Assembly (NCBI GenBank): GCA_963971405.1
Contig: OZ020487.1
Span: 35,995,039 to 36,059,038 of the forward strand
Direction: 5' to 3'
DNA from: Psococerastis gibbosa
Lineage: Eukaryota > Arthropoda > Insecta > Psocodea > Psocidae
DNA length: 64,000 nt
The notes beneath the pieces are model-generated. The model did not search any database, was not told the DNA's origin, and was given only the letters and a program-made list of their open reading frames with translations. Below, in pieces: positions 12,167 to 22,154 of the stretch. A program made the translations under genes and the position numbers. The first letter of the stretch is position 1. Each line of letters opens with the position of its first letter.

Positions 12167-12636
12167 GATGAAGCAATAGTCCGGGCTGATGGGCCATAGT
12201 CGATGTGAAAGTGTGCTTACTAACGTTTCGTCAACATCTTCTGTGGTACTAGACTTACCTATAATAGCTTATATATTTGGTCAGTTCGGAGGCTAATTAG
12301 TAATCAAAGGTCTCCAAGGTACAGTGGCGGATTAAAGGGGGCGGTGGTCCCCCCCCCCCTTAAAAGCACCCAAAGCTATAAAAAAAGAAGCATTTTCTAT
12401 CACAAAGAGTACACAAATAATTTCGCAAATTAGTTCTAAAAAAGAGGAATTGGCACGAAAATGTCAATCACTGTCTACAAGTGTCTATTTGCCACGTTTT
12501 TACATTTTTTATTTTTGTTGACTAGCTAGTAATAGACCTAACAAAGCTTCAAATTGCCATCCGCCCCTCCCAAAACTCTTTGTTTAATCCGCCACTGCCA
12601 AGGTACAATAATCAGCCCGGATTTTACTGCTTCATC
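12167..12636. mobile_element. TIR element interrupted by a hAT-like MITE
   Basis: The ends are imperfect inverted repeats: GATGAAGCAATAGTCCGGGC and, inverted, GATGAAGCAGTAAAATCCGG. The interior carries CGTTTCGTCAACATCTTCTG, shared with 7832-8075. A younger hAT-like element occupies 12322-12597. Confidence 0.55.
12322..12597. mobile_element. hAT-like MITE with exact 8-bp duplication
   Basis: Terminal inverted repeats are CAGTGGCGGATTAAA and its complement. The flanks are an exact 8-bp duplication CCAAGGTA (12314-12321, 12598-12605). Eight-base duplications with CAGTGGCG-type ends are typical of hAT elements. There is no transposase, and a C-rich tract lies inside. Confidence 0.85.
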
Positions 12637-12906
12637 ATGGGTCTCACTCTGACCGTGAAAACCTTTGTAGCGTAATTCAGTTATTCCCGAACTTTTTTTC
12701 TAATTTTCTTGGAGATATACAAAAGGGAAAGGCTGCTGCGAGTATTTAAATCTGAAGCTGTCAATTATGTTCTCACAAAAGGGTATTTTTCAATTTTTGG
12801 TACTAGTAATCCATAGCTAATTAAGATAATTCGTTAATGTAGCTTATATCGTCATTCGAGTGTGACGTTAATCCCCTATTTTTTTTTAGCAGTTTTCAAT
12901 TAATTT

Positions 12907-15900
12907 ATGACCATGTATAGCGCTGTAATGAGAGGCTTCATCAGAAATTCCCAAATAGCTACAACTACGAGAGCAATGTCCTCGCAGGCTTCATTAGTCA
13001 GGACCAGTGTGAACGACAAGACCGGGTTGGCCATTGTGACGATGCAGAGACCACCAGTGTGCAGTATTAACTTGGAACTTGCCACAGAGTTGCTGAAAAC
13101 CTTCAAAGACCTCGAGCGCGACAAGTGCCGCGGAGCTGTCTTAACATCAGTAAGTTTTTTTTTTCTTATTTAACCGAACAAACTTTTTTCGAAATATCGT
13201 ACCTATATATCCATGTTTGAAGCATAATGAGTAGACTAATCCCTATACTCTTCTGCTCTTACTGCGTCTTCTATCGAAGATGGGCGATGATCATGGCCAG
13301 TGGCGGATTTACCAATAGGTATGTGAGGCAAAAACCTATTTTTTCGTGCATATATTATGTAAAAAAACAAAGCAAGAAAAAAACACAAGATAAAAAAGTA
13401 GTTTATTTTGATTATAAACATTGCTTTTTAATTAAAAAATAGTGGTTTTGTTAGTGAACTACCCCCACTGCATGCACAATAATTATTAATGTCCGCGACA
13501 AGGGAAGTGCCTACATCCGCACAAAGCCAAATCCGCCCCTGATCATGGCAATTTCATGATGACTATACTAGGGGATTGTAATGCAGTGGTTTTTCCATTT
13601 GCATTCCACATCCTTATGTCGTCGACTCTTCATAGAGTTCCTCCTCCTTCGGGGGCCAGTTTCCCAACCCCAGGACAAAAGAGTGCCCTGCACAGAAGAG
13701 ACTGTGTTCTTCTCTATCTTTTCAGTCGCTATTACTCGTCTCCATCGTCACCATGGGAATCAGGTACAGATTAGGGATTTTCGCCGCTGAGACCATATGG
13801 CATTACTCAGAAGCTCAGCGACTTTGAAGACTAATCCCTACAGACACTAGTCTTGGCCTTTCCGAAATGTCATTCTTGAGCTGCTGGTCGTAATGCATAC
13901 TGAAAGTCCGAGGCTACACTTAATACCTTATTACTATTGTAATTTACTGTGTATAATCTGTCCTGCTAATTTGCAGTTTTAAACCCATCTGATTTCAGGC
14001 AATGCCATCAACATTTTCCGCTGGGCTGGACATCCTAGAATTGCATAAACCCAATCTAGATAGACTAAGGACATTTTGGACAACACTGCAAGATTTATGG
14101 ATGACTCTCTATGGCTCTAGCTATCCTACAGCTGCGGCCATAAATGTGAGCACCTACACATTTTTATGTGATTAAGAAATTCGGAATTCTAAAAAACTTA
14201 ATTTTTACTGCTGCAATGTCTATAGCCTACATACAGTATGTTACACTGTTTCTTGTGTGCCTCTATATTATTCTATTATTTTGGTTCATAAGAGGTCATG
14301 AGTATAACACAGTTGGTAGATAACAAGGCTGTAAAGCCGAAGACGTCATAAAAGAAAAATTTTCCCCCAGGTATAATGAAAAGAAGACTTAATAGTCTTA
14401 TTGTTCGCCTTTTCTTTTTCTTTTTTCAATAAAGTCGGGGTCAATTCAATTCAATAATGTTGCTGACACCTGACAACAGCATCAGGATTCTCGACTAGTC
14501 CTAACATAAGGCCTTAAGTCTAAACCCTCATTAGGTGCCCATTCCATTGACCGGCTAGGGCTATTTCCAAAAACGGTGACGTGGTAGCAGACATTCAAGA
14601 CTTAGGTGGTGTTTCCATCGACCTCACATTGCAGAATGCAAATGACATTGACGGAAATAAGAATTTTTCTTTTTATAGAAATCTATTAAAATGTTTGTAC
14701 TTAACATATCCCATGACGCCACTTTTTAATTTTAGTTTGCTTGTTTCTGATTTTACTGTATGATCATTGATCAATTTTAACTATGGCATAGAGGAAAATA
14801 AACATTTCCGTCAATTCTGCAATGCGAGGTCGGTGGAAACGCCACCTAAGTCTTGAATGTCTGCTACCACGTCACTGTTTTTGTAAATAGCCCTAGCCGG
14901 TCGATGGAATGGGCGCCTTAGGTTAACGTGCTATGTCGTTTCTGTTCGTGGTTCATACATGCCTTCGTGACTTAAAAAGGATAATAATTCCCTGCAATAG
15001 TTTCAAATTTCAATAAAGAATACGAGTTTGAATAAAAACGGCTTACTCACGGTGGCCTAAACCTACGTCTGAGTAGGCCTATAATATTATATAATCTCAT
15101 CAAACTTTCACCTCTGTGTTTGTACTATGTGAGATAGATAATTAACGACGTACTACAGTATGCTATTCGTCTTTATTATACCTAAAGGATCTCCAGCCCT
15201 CTTTTCCTTTGCAACTGGATGTATATGGATCTGCTCCTTCATGTTGTTTTTTCAAAGAGTGTCTTATTTTTATCTTGGTTTTTAGGGGCACAGTCCGGGT
15301 GGTGGATGCCTGCTCGCCATAAGCTGTGAATACCGGGTCATGGTTCGCCAGGAAGGACAGCCTTACACTATTGGTCAAAATGAAGCGCGGTTAGGCTTTG
15401 TACCGCCTCAATGGTAACATATGAATGAATGAATGTATTAAATATAGAACAATTTAAATACAATAATTGTAAAGCCCCACATGAAGACCTATAACAAGCA
15501 TTTAACCCATTTTCTATTTGTTAGCATACACCTAATTGCATTGATATTATGTATAGACTTTCAATTAGAGTATAGAAGGAACTCCAATTATATATTTGAA
15601 TCGGTACAGCCTGATTTGGGAGTATAGGGTTGCCAACATACTCTATTTCAGAGTATTGTAGGCCTACTCATATTCGTGCATGTGTACATTTAGAGTACGG
15701 TACGCAAAAATACATACATGTAAGAAGCAAAATATTTTTTTATGATTTTTATAAATTTAATTAGAAATTAGCTATTTATTTAGCCTACATAAATTTAGTT
15801 TTGCAGTGTGAAGAGGCTTTTCAAAAAAGTAAGAATTCTGCGAAAACCTCAAAAAAATATTGTTTTAAATTGTAAATAGCTTGAAGCATGTAAGTATATA

Positions 15901-17200
15901 TAAATGTATAGTATAAGTATATATTATAGTATTCTGTGGCTTCAAGTTCGAACCCCCCTGATTTACAATACAATGTTAAAGTGTATTTTCGGTGTGACTT
16001 TGACAATTTAACAGTAGGTATACTAAGTACTCTTTTTATTCCTTCTCAAAAGTCAGATGTACTTTATTTCGAGAAAACAAAGTTGGCAACCCTAGATCGA
16101 GACCCCAGCATTCGGGGTTAAAGCTGTTTATTGAGTTTTCCATAAAGGGTATAATTTTGACGAAAATGAGCCCTAGCCTTTTCGGTAATGCAATAGCATA
16201 CATCAATTTTTTTTAGAATAGAAATTGCTGCTCTAAAATTGTCCTGTTTACATTTTTAACCCAGTTATGTATTCTCTATCGCCTATGGTTCAGCTATTAC
16301 CAAACAAGATAGTGGTCCGCTGGCCTACAATTTTTCTTTTTCGTTCAAAAAATTCAAATTCAAATTCAAATTTACAATCACGCTCTTTATTTTTTAGGAT
16401 TATAGATTCTTATTACAGCATATTGCCCCGAAGACTTGCTGAAAGTGCCTTAACGTCTGGCAAGCTTTTTACTGTTGACGAAGCTCTCAAATTTGGCTTG
16501 ATAGATGATATTGCGAAGGATAATGAAGAAGCAGTGGCCAAAGCAGAGGTGTGGCTTGCTGGCCTCTCAAGGATTCCACGTAAGTAGACTATAGATTTTA
16601 TGGTCTTTGATGCCATAGGCCAATAGCTTGTAGGTTGCTTGTAGATGTGCGTTTCTCTATATAGGCTACGCCAAGCAAGCGGGCTGATCGGGGGCTGTCA
16701 TAACTCATCATGTCATCAAGAAAATTAAAAAGCCTACATCAAGACTGATGAAGTTATTAAGATACATAAGATACATTCAATTGAATCGTTTGTGGATAGG
16801 TATGTGATTAAATATTGTGTGGAAAATAGGGAGTAAAATAATATTACTAGTAGTTGAAATCAATTTCAATATTGACACTACACATTATGTACATGGGCCT
16901 TGATGGCTTGATAGCCTATTGGAAGGATTGCTCGGTAGCAGTCACAACAGTTTGCAATCAGGAAATACCAGATACCTATAGGCATAATAGGATATATTTA
17001 AGAGTAGGTACCGTATGTTATGGTTTGTTGTTCTAGCCGGTGCTCGTAAGTTGACTAAACTGGCCATTCGCAGTAAAGCTCTGGATGCACTTCATAAAAA
17101 CAAACAATCAAATTTGGACTACAATGTTGACTACATCATATCAGACAGGGTTCAAAAACCGCTCTCGGCTTATTTGGAATCTCTGAAGACGAAAAGTTAA
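12907..17200 (+). CDS. ECI1: Enoyl-CoA delta-isomerase 1, mitochondrial, paralogue A
   Basis: ECI1 moves cis/trans-3 double bonds to trans-2 during beta-oxidation of unsaturated fatty acids in the mitochondrial matrix. Five exons: 12907-13149, 13999-14145, 15286-15413, 16398-16579 and 17037-17200 (TAA). They give 864 nt and 287 residues, all with GT-AG borders. The N-terminal 30 residues are basic and hydroxylated, consistent with a mitochondrial presequence. A crotonase fold follows: FSAGLD at residues 87-92 and GHSPGGGCLLAISCEYRVM at 131-149. The expected catalytic Glu is at residue 163 in NEARLGF. There is no C-terminal peroxisomal signal (ends in TKS). It differs from paralogue B and the family at GHSPGGGC (normally PAGG) and NEARLGFVPPQW (normally NETQLGIVAP), so its activity or specificity may have shifted. 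A second in-frame ATG at 12913 is an alternative start. A palindromic MITE occupies intron 2. Confidence 0.93.
13298..13541. mobile_element. hAT-like MITE in ECI1-A intron 1
   Basis: The ends are CAGTGGCGGATTTACC and its near-complement finishing AAATCCGCCCCTG. Exact 8-bp flanking duplications ATCATGGC lie at 13290-13297 and 13542-13549. The interior is AT-rich with no coding sequence. Confidence 0.85.
14534..14917. mobile_element. Nested palindromic MITE (P3) in ECI1-A intron 2
   Basis: The outer arms GGTGCCCATTCCATTGACCG and complement are flanked by TTA on both sides (14531-14533, 14918-14920). An inner element at 14605-14846 has ends GGTGGTGTTTCCATCGACC and complement, and sits at a TTA/TAA junction in the outer centre. 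The 3-bp TTA and the GG-starting ends suggest PIF/Harbinger; this classification is inferred. Confidence 0.75.
15625..16094. mobile_element. Candidate MITE in ECI1-A intron 3
   Basis: Ends TAGGGTTGCCAAC and the complementary GTTGGCAACCCTA bound 470 bp of AT-rich sequence. I could not find a clear flanking duplication, so the boundaries are tentative. Confidence 0.45.
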
Positions 17201-17307
17201 TCAATTTTCATACAAAAATATAGTCTGTCCATCTGGAGGTTAGGTAGGTAAGTTATAGACCAGCCAACCAGCAAAACCCCGTAATTATTTCGTAACCCAT
17301 ACGAAAA

Positions 17308-18757
17308 GAATCGGTCCGAGTTTACTCGAACACGCAGTGGCGTAGCCAGAATTTTTTTGGGGGGTCCAGTTTTCAAGCAACATCAATACATAAAGTTTGC
17401 CCGTTTGGGGTGGTGTTTCATTTGGCACTCCCCCCCGTATTTTCGTAAAATAGTAGAGAAATAGGAAAACCGGCCTCATGGATGTACGCATCTTGTAATT
17501 AGGGACATGATCTTAATTTCCCCACCCGAGGGGTTGGGGGACTGAAGGGGGGCCCGGGGGTCTTCCCGGGGAAGGTTTTTGAAAAAATAGGCCTGAAAAT
17601 GTGGATTTTTACACATTTTGATGCATATGCGTCTTGTTTTACAGCCGAAGAATAGTATACCTACTGCAAGAAAAGGGAGCCCGGGGGTCTCCCCCGGAGG
17701 AATTATTTTGAAAAAGAATATGTCCAAAATAGTGGAATTTACGCACTTTGAAAGCAGTTATGCTCATATTTTACATATGAAGAATATTACAGGTAACAAG
17801 GGGGGCCCGGGGGCTACCATGGGGAATGTTTTTTAAAAGATAGACCTGAAATAGTTTGTCGGCAAAAAAATTTGATTTTTCAGACGATAACATTATTAAC
17901 AAACCTGGAAACAGGGAGACCGGGGTTTCCCCGGGGAATGTTGTTGAATAAAAATCTGAAAAATTTTCTGTTTTGCTAAATTTGGGGGAGGGGTCCGGAC
18001 CCCGGTGACCCCCCCCCCCCCTTGGCTACGCCACTGCGATCATCCTTTCTAATTTATAAAATATTAGATAGACATAATGTGTAATTTCATAGTAAAAAAT
18101 TTCCCTATAAATTTAGTTAAATTTCGGTTCCCTCTGGGTGGGGGCCCACCTCAATAGGTTATATTAAGAACCAAATATTTTTTTGGGAAAGCAACCGGTT
18201 TGCTTTTGTTACTCTATTAATCACCTAAAATATACGGTACCTGAAGGTAGAAATCATAGATATGGAAAGGTTCCGCAGAATAAATATTTTTTAGTCATTT
18301 TTCATGAAAATTAAGTTTATTTTTTTACCCCCAGAAGCATACTAACAAGGGGCGAACAACCCACCGCATTTTGTTATCATTAATAGCGACTACAATATAC
18401 GTGAATTTAAAAGAAATCGTTGGAGCCGTTTTCGAGAAATAATTTTTTTATGTGTTTTTTTGGGAGTTCATTGAAAATACAACCCCCCCCCCCCCCCCCA
18501 ATGGAGTTAGCCCAAAATAAAAAAAATTGTCATGGTTTTTGTGAACCTACATGCAAAATTTCATTCAAATCGACTTAGTAGTTTGTCCGGAAATCAGTGA
18601 ACAGACAGACAGATAGAGCGACAGACAATTTGTAAAAACCACTTTTTTGGGTTCCTGGGACCTCAAAACTAAAAACGTGTAAATCCGTTGAAATCTCGAA
18701 GTCAAACATTGTGACCGTCACAAAACTTTCCTTATACTACGTATGAATTGGAAGGCA
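17308..18757 (-). mobile_element. Repeat family R1 copy, split by a hAT-like element
   Basis: R1 is an 800-900 bp repeat with ends GCTTTCCAATTTAT and complement. It has a conserved interior: TGTCTGTCTGTCTGTTCG, then GATTTTGATGAAATT, then AACGGCTCCAACGATTTC. This copy is on the minus strand (ACTACGTATGAATTGGAAGG at 18738). It is interrupted at 17335-18036 by another element. An ATA microsatellite follows at 18757-18781. Confidence 0.7.
17335..18036. mobile_element. hAT-like element inserted in R1
   Basis: The ends are CAGTGGCGTAGCCAGAATTT and its complement TTGGCTACGCCACTG. Compared with intact R1 copies, the flanks CGAACACG and CGATCATC are diverged versions of one 8-bp site (CGAACATG), as expected for an old hAT duplication. 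The interior contains diverged internal repeats of the form GGGGGCCCGGGGGTC. No transposase was found. Confidence 0.75.
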
Positions 18758-19597
18758 ATAATAATAATAATAATAATAATAGTAATCTGACTTATGACGA
18801 AGAAAACTAATTTGAAAAATCGCGGGATTTTGAATTATAGCAAATGTTGCCTAGCAAAAAGTAAACATGATTAAATTATCACTATTATCAGTTTGATCTT
18901 TTTGGAGTTTGGACTGATCTCTATCATATTTCTAGGCTATAAAGTAAATCTTCTTTAAGTAAGTAATAAAACAAAACTACCTCTTTTCATATTAATCACG
19001 TCATTTGTAATTGGACCCACTAAATAAGTCGATCATGGTCAGCACGTCAGCTAACTCATAACTGTATTGTTTCTCAGCTGTTACAATATTATACTACGTA
19101 TTGTCACTTTAAACTGCCGCATAGAACACATTCGTGTCAGTCCTATTTCTTATTATAATACTTAGTGCTCTTTGTCTTGCCGTGCGACAGAATTCTTCTC
19201 ATTCAAAATAAATGTATGAGGTGCATCTCAAACCTACCGTGGGACACCTCTAAGGACAGGTTGTTGCAAGAGCTAGAGTGGTTAATTCATTATATATTAT
19301 CATCATATTATAGTATTCTGTGGGTTAAATTCTGAAGACCACGTATTTCTGGATGTTATGACTTTTATATATAAGATAGAAAACAATCGGTAAAGGTCTA
19401 GTTAAGCTACCCCCAATAAAATAACAAAATATGGGCAATATGGCTATATGTAAGTTATCGTTAGGTAATTTAGCTTAAGAGAAACCCATTTCTGAATGAA
19501 TTAGTGGACGGTGAAGCATAATTATTTAACTTACCTATTACTTATACTAATTATTTTATGTTGAATTTAAGCAGTGGTAGGGATTGGCACTTATTGC

Positions 19598-19770
19598 TTA
19601 TGACAAATTTTATGGAAGGAACATGTCAGAGGCATGTAAATAAAGTAACTCTTGCTTAAATTTTGAATTAGGCTATCTAGTATCTTGTCATTTGGACGTC
19701 TGGCTTCCACTTTATATGCTTTTTCATCCGACTTTTTGAACCGCCGGGTAGCTTAACTAAAACTTTGACT
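19598..19770 (+). repeat. Dispersed repeat R3, copy 1
   Basis: Shares long stretches with 40888-41045 (TGACAAATTTTTATGGAAGG, GGCATGTAAATAAA). It also shares TTATATGCNTTTTCANCCGA and TTTTTGAACCGC with 21903-21970. It lies immediately 3' of the LINE remnant in that element's orientation. The adjacent 18790-19590 shows no gene. Confidence 0.5.
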
Positions 19771-19774
19771 TGAC

Positions 19775-21262
19775 TTAGGTTGGCGCGTCCAGCCCGGGGG
19801 GACTTTTGGCCGCTGCCACTACACCACGCCACCTCGGACGATCTTCCGCCGCTAGCTTCCAATCTCGGGTGCCGGTGGCGTACACATCTTCGAGCACTTG
19901 GTCTCTCCATCTTAGCCTTGACTTACCGGGACGCCTAGGGTGGTTGAAAGTGTCTTCGAAAACTTGCTTCGGCGACCTCACCGCTTGCATACGATTTATA
20001 TGACCCAGCCTTTGGATTCGACGCCCTTTTAGTTCTGATATTGTGTTCGGGGAGTCGAATAGGGCATGTATTTTGGCATCGTGTTTGATCCTCCAGACAC
20101 CGTTCTCCCATCTACCGCCGAAGATAATGCGAAGCATTTTGTTCTCGAAGACTCTTAATCTTTGGGCGTCCTTAGTATGAAGTGTCCAGGCCTCACGTCC
20201 GTACGTTAGAACAGGCCGAATTAGGGTCTTATACAGGCGAACCTTTGTAGTTCTAGACAGGAGTCGAGATCTAAATAGTGGTCGGACTTCATAGATAGCC
20301 ACATTCGCAGCCTTGATACGGTTCTTAATGTCTTCCCCCATGCAGTTGTCACTCTTCATCACCGAGCCGAGGTATCTAAATTGCTGATCTGACTCGAAGC
20401 GGTCTACCTACGCCGGTAGACACTGGTTCTTCTTTGGACTATAAGGTGTTTTGTCTTGCCTATGTTAATCTTTAGTCCAACTAATCTAGCATCCTCCTCT
20501 ATTGTCTTCACCAAGGCTACCACCTGTTCCTCGTCATGAGCCATAATGTTCAGGTCGTCAGCGTAACCGAGGATTCTTATCTGACCCCCTATCTCAACCC
20601 CACCTGGCATTTCAGTAGCTCTCCTTACCACTTTCTCCAACACCAGATTAAAGAGACACGGCGAGAATCCGTCCCCTTGTTTCACTCCCGATAAGACATC
20701 ACATTGATCCGACAGGCTTCCCTCCGCCTATACTCTAGCCCGCGACCCCCTCATGCATACCTGCACCATCCTCACTGTCTTTTGGGGTATCCCCATTTCT
20801 TCTAGGATCATCCAAAGTTGTGACCGTTTTTATAGAATCATACGCCATCGCAAAATCCAAAAAATGTTGTGTACAGTCACATTGAACTCCCACGCCTTCT
20901 CGAAAATCTGCCGGAGCGTGAAGATCTGGTCCGTAGTTGAGCGGTTCTGGCGGAAACCTGCCTGGTAGTCGCCGAGACATTCTTCTGTGTATGCCTGAAT
21001 TCTTCTCAGAATTACGTAGGAGTGTAAGACAACACCTTATATCCAACCGACAGCAGGGAGATGCCTCAATAATTTTCGCACTGAGATTTATCGCCCTTCT
21101 TGAAGACTGGGGTAATGATTGCTTCCTTCCAATCGTCTGGTAGTCTCTCCTCCCTCCATATTTTCAATATGAGTAGGTGTAAAGATGATGCGAGCCTCTC
21201 GCACCCACATTTTAGCAATTCAGCAGGGATGTTATCCACTCCGGGTGCTTTGTTATTGCTTT
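19775..21262 (-). pseudogene. Decayed non-LTR retrotransposon (LINE) reverse transcriptase
   Basis: Read on the minus strand, successive frames give reverse-transcriptase motifs in order. They are NNKAPGVDNIPAELLK (about 21250-21200), AGFRQNRSTTDQIF-like residues near 20950, KQGDGFSPCLFNLVLEKV from 20682, and the catalytic box YADDL at about 20565-20551. The C-terminal part has KVRLYKTLIRPVLTYG (19775-20362), the thumb/connection region typical of LINEs. At least two frameshifts break the reading frame, so it is dead. The N-terminal endonuclease is missing; the fragment ends at 21250-21262 against an R1 repeat. The clade cannot be fixed by eye. Confidence 0.85.
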
Positions 21263-21880
21263 CCAATTTATACCTCGTAGTATAAGGAAAGCTTTGTGAC
21301 GGTCGAAATGTTCGATTCCGAGATTTCAACGAATTTACACGTTTTAAGGTTCCAGGAACCAAAAAAAGTGGTTTTTACGAAATGTCTGTCTATCTGTGCG
21401 TCTATTTCCGGGCAAACTACTCGGTGATGATACTTTGATGAAATTCGGCATGTAGGTTCACAAAAATCATACCTCGGGACCATTTTTTTTTGTTTGGAGC
21501 TAACTCAATTTGAGGGGGTTTTTCTCTCAAAAAACCCCAAAAAAACGTCTAAAAAATTATTTCTAAAAAACGGCTCCAACGATTTCTTTTAAATTCACTT
21601 ATATTGTAGTTGTTATTAATGTTGATAAAATGCGGGGGGTTGCTTGCACTTTGATAGTTTGCTTCTGGGGGTAAAAAAATAACAAAATTTTCATGAGAAA
21701 AGACTAAGAAATATTTTTTCTGCGAAACCTTTCCATCGATGATTTCTACATTCAGGTATGTTTTAGGTGTTAAATTCTGTAACGAAACCGGACAGGTTGC
21801 TTTCCCAGAAAAGTATTTGGTTTTGTACAAAAAAAATGTTTTTTTGTTTTTTTTGTTTTTTTTTAATGACAACATTCACG
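21250..21880 (+). mobile_element. Repeat R1, copy 2 (3' end missing)
   Basis: Begins TTGCTTTCCAATTTATACC and follows the R1 interior through ATGTTTTAGGTGTTAAATT near 21770. The expected right end (ATAAATTGGAAAGC) is absent. It is joined directly to the LINE fragment on its left. Confidence 0.65.
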
Positions 21881-21902
21881 CTCAAATTGATTGCACTAGA
21901 GA

Positions 21903-21970
21903 CTTCCACTTTATATGCATTTTCAACCGACTTTTTGAACCGCGGGGTAGCTTAACTAAAACTTTACCAT
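21903..21970 (+). repeat. R3-related 70-bp block
   Basis: Closely matches 19699-19768 in the same orientation (TTTTTGAACCGCGGGGTAGC, then TTAACTAAAACTTT). The two blocks bracket the LINE and R1 copy 2. Confidence 0.6.
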
Positions 21971-22154
21971 GTGATTTTATTGTTATTTTATAGGATTTGC
22001 TTTGTATAATTAATTAATTTTAGACGTAAATAATGTTGCCAGTACGTTGTGTTATCATGTTGAACGGTAAAATAATATGTTTGAGAGAGCACGCAGTGTC
22101 CATGAAATTAATCCTGTAATTATTTTTAGCTAATTCTCCACTGAACCAGCAGCC

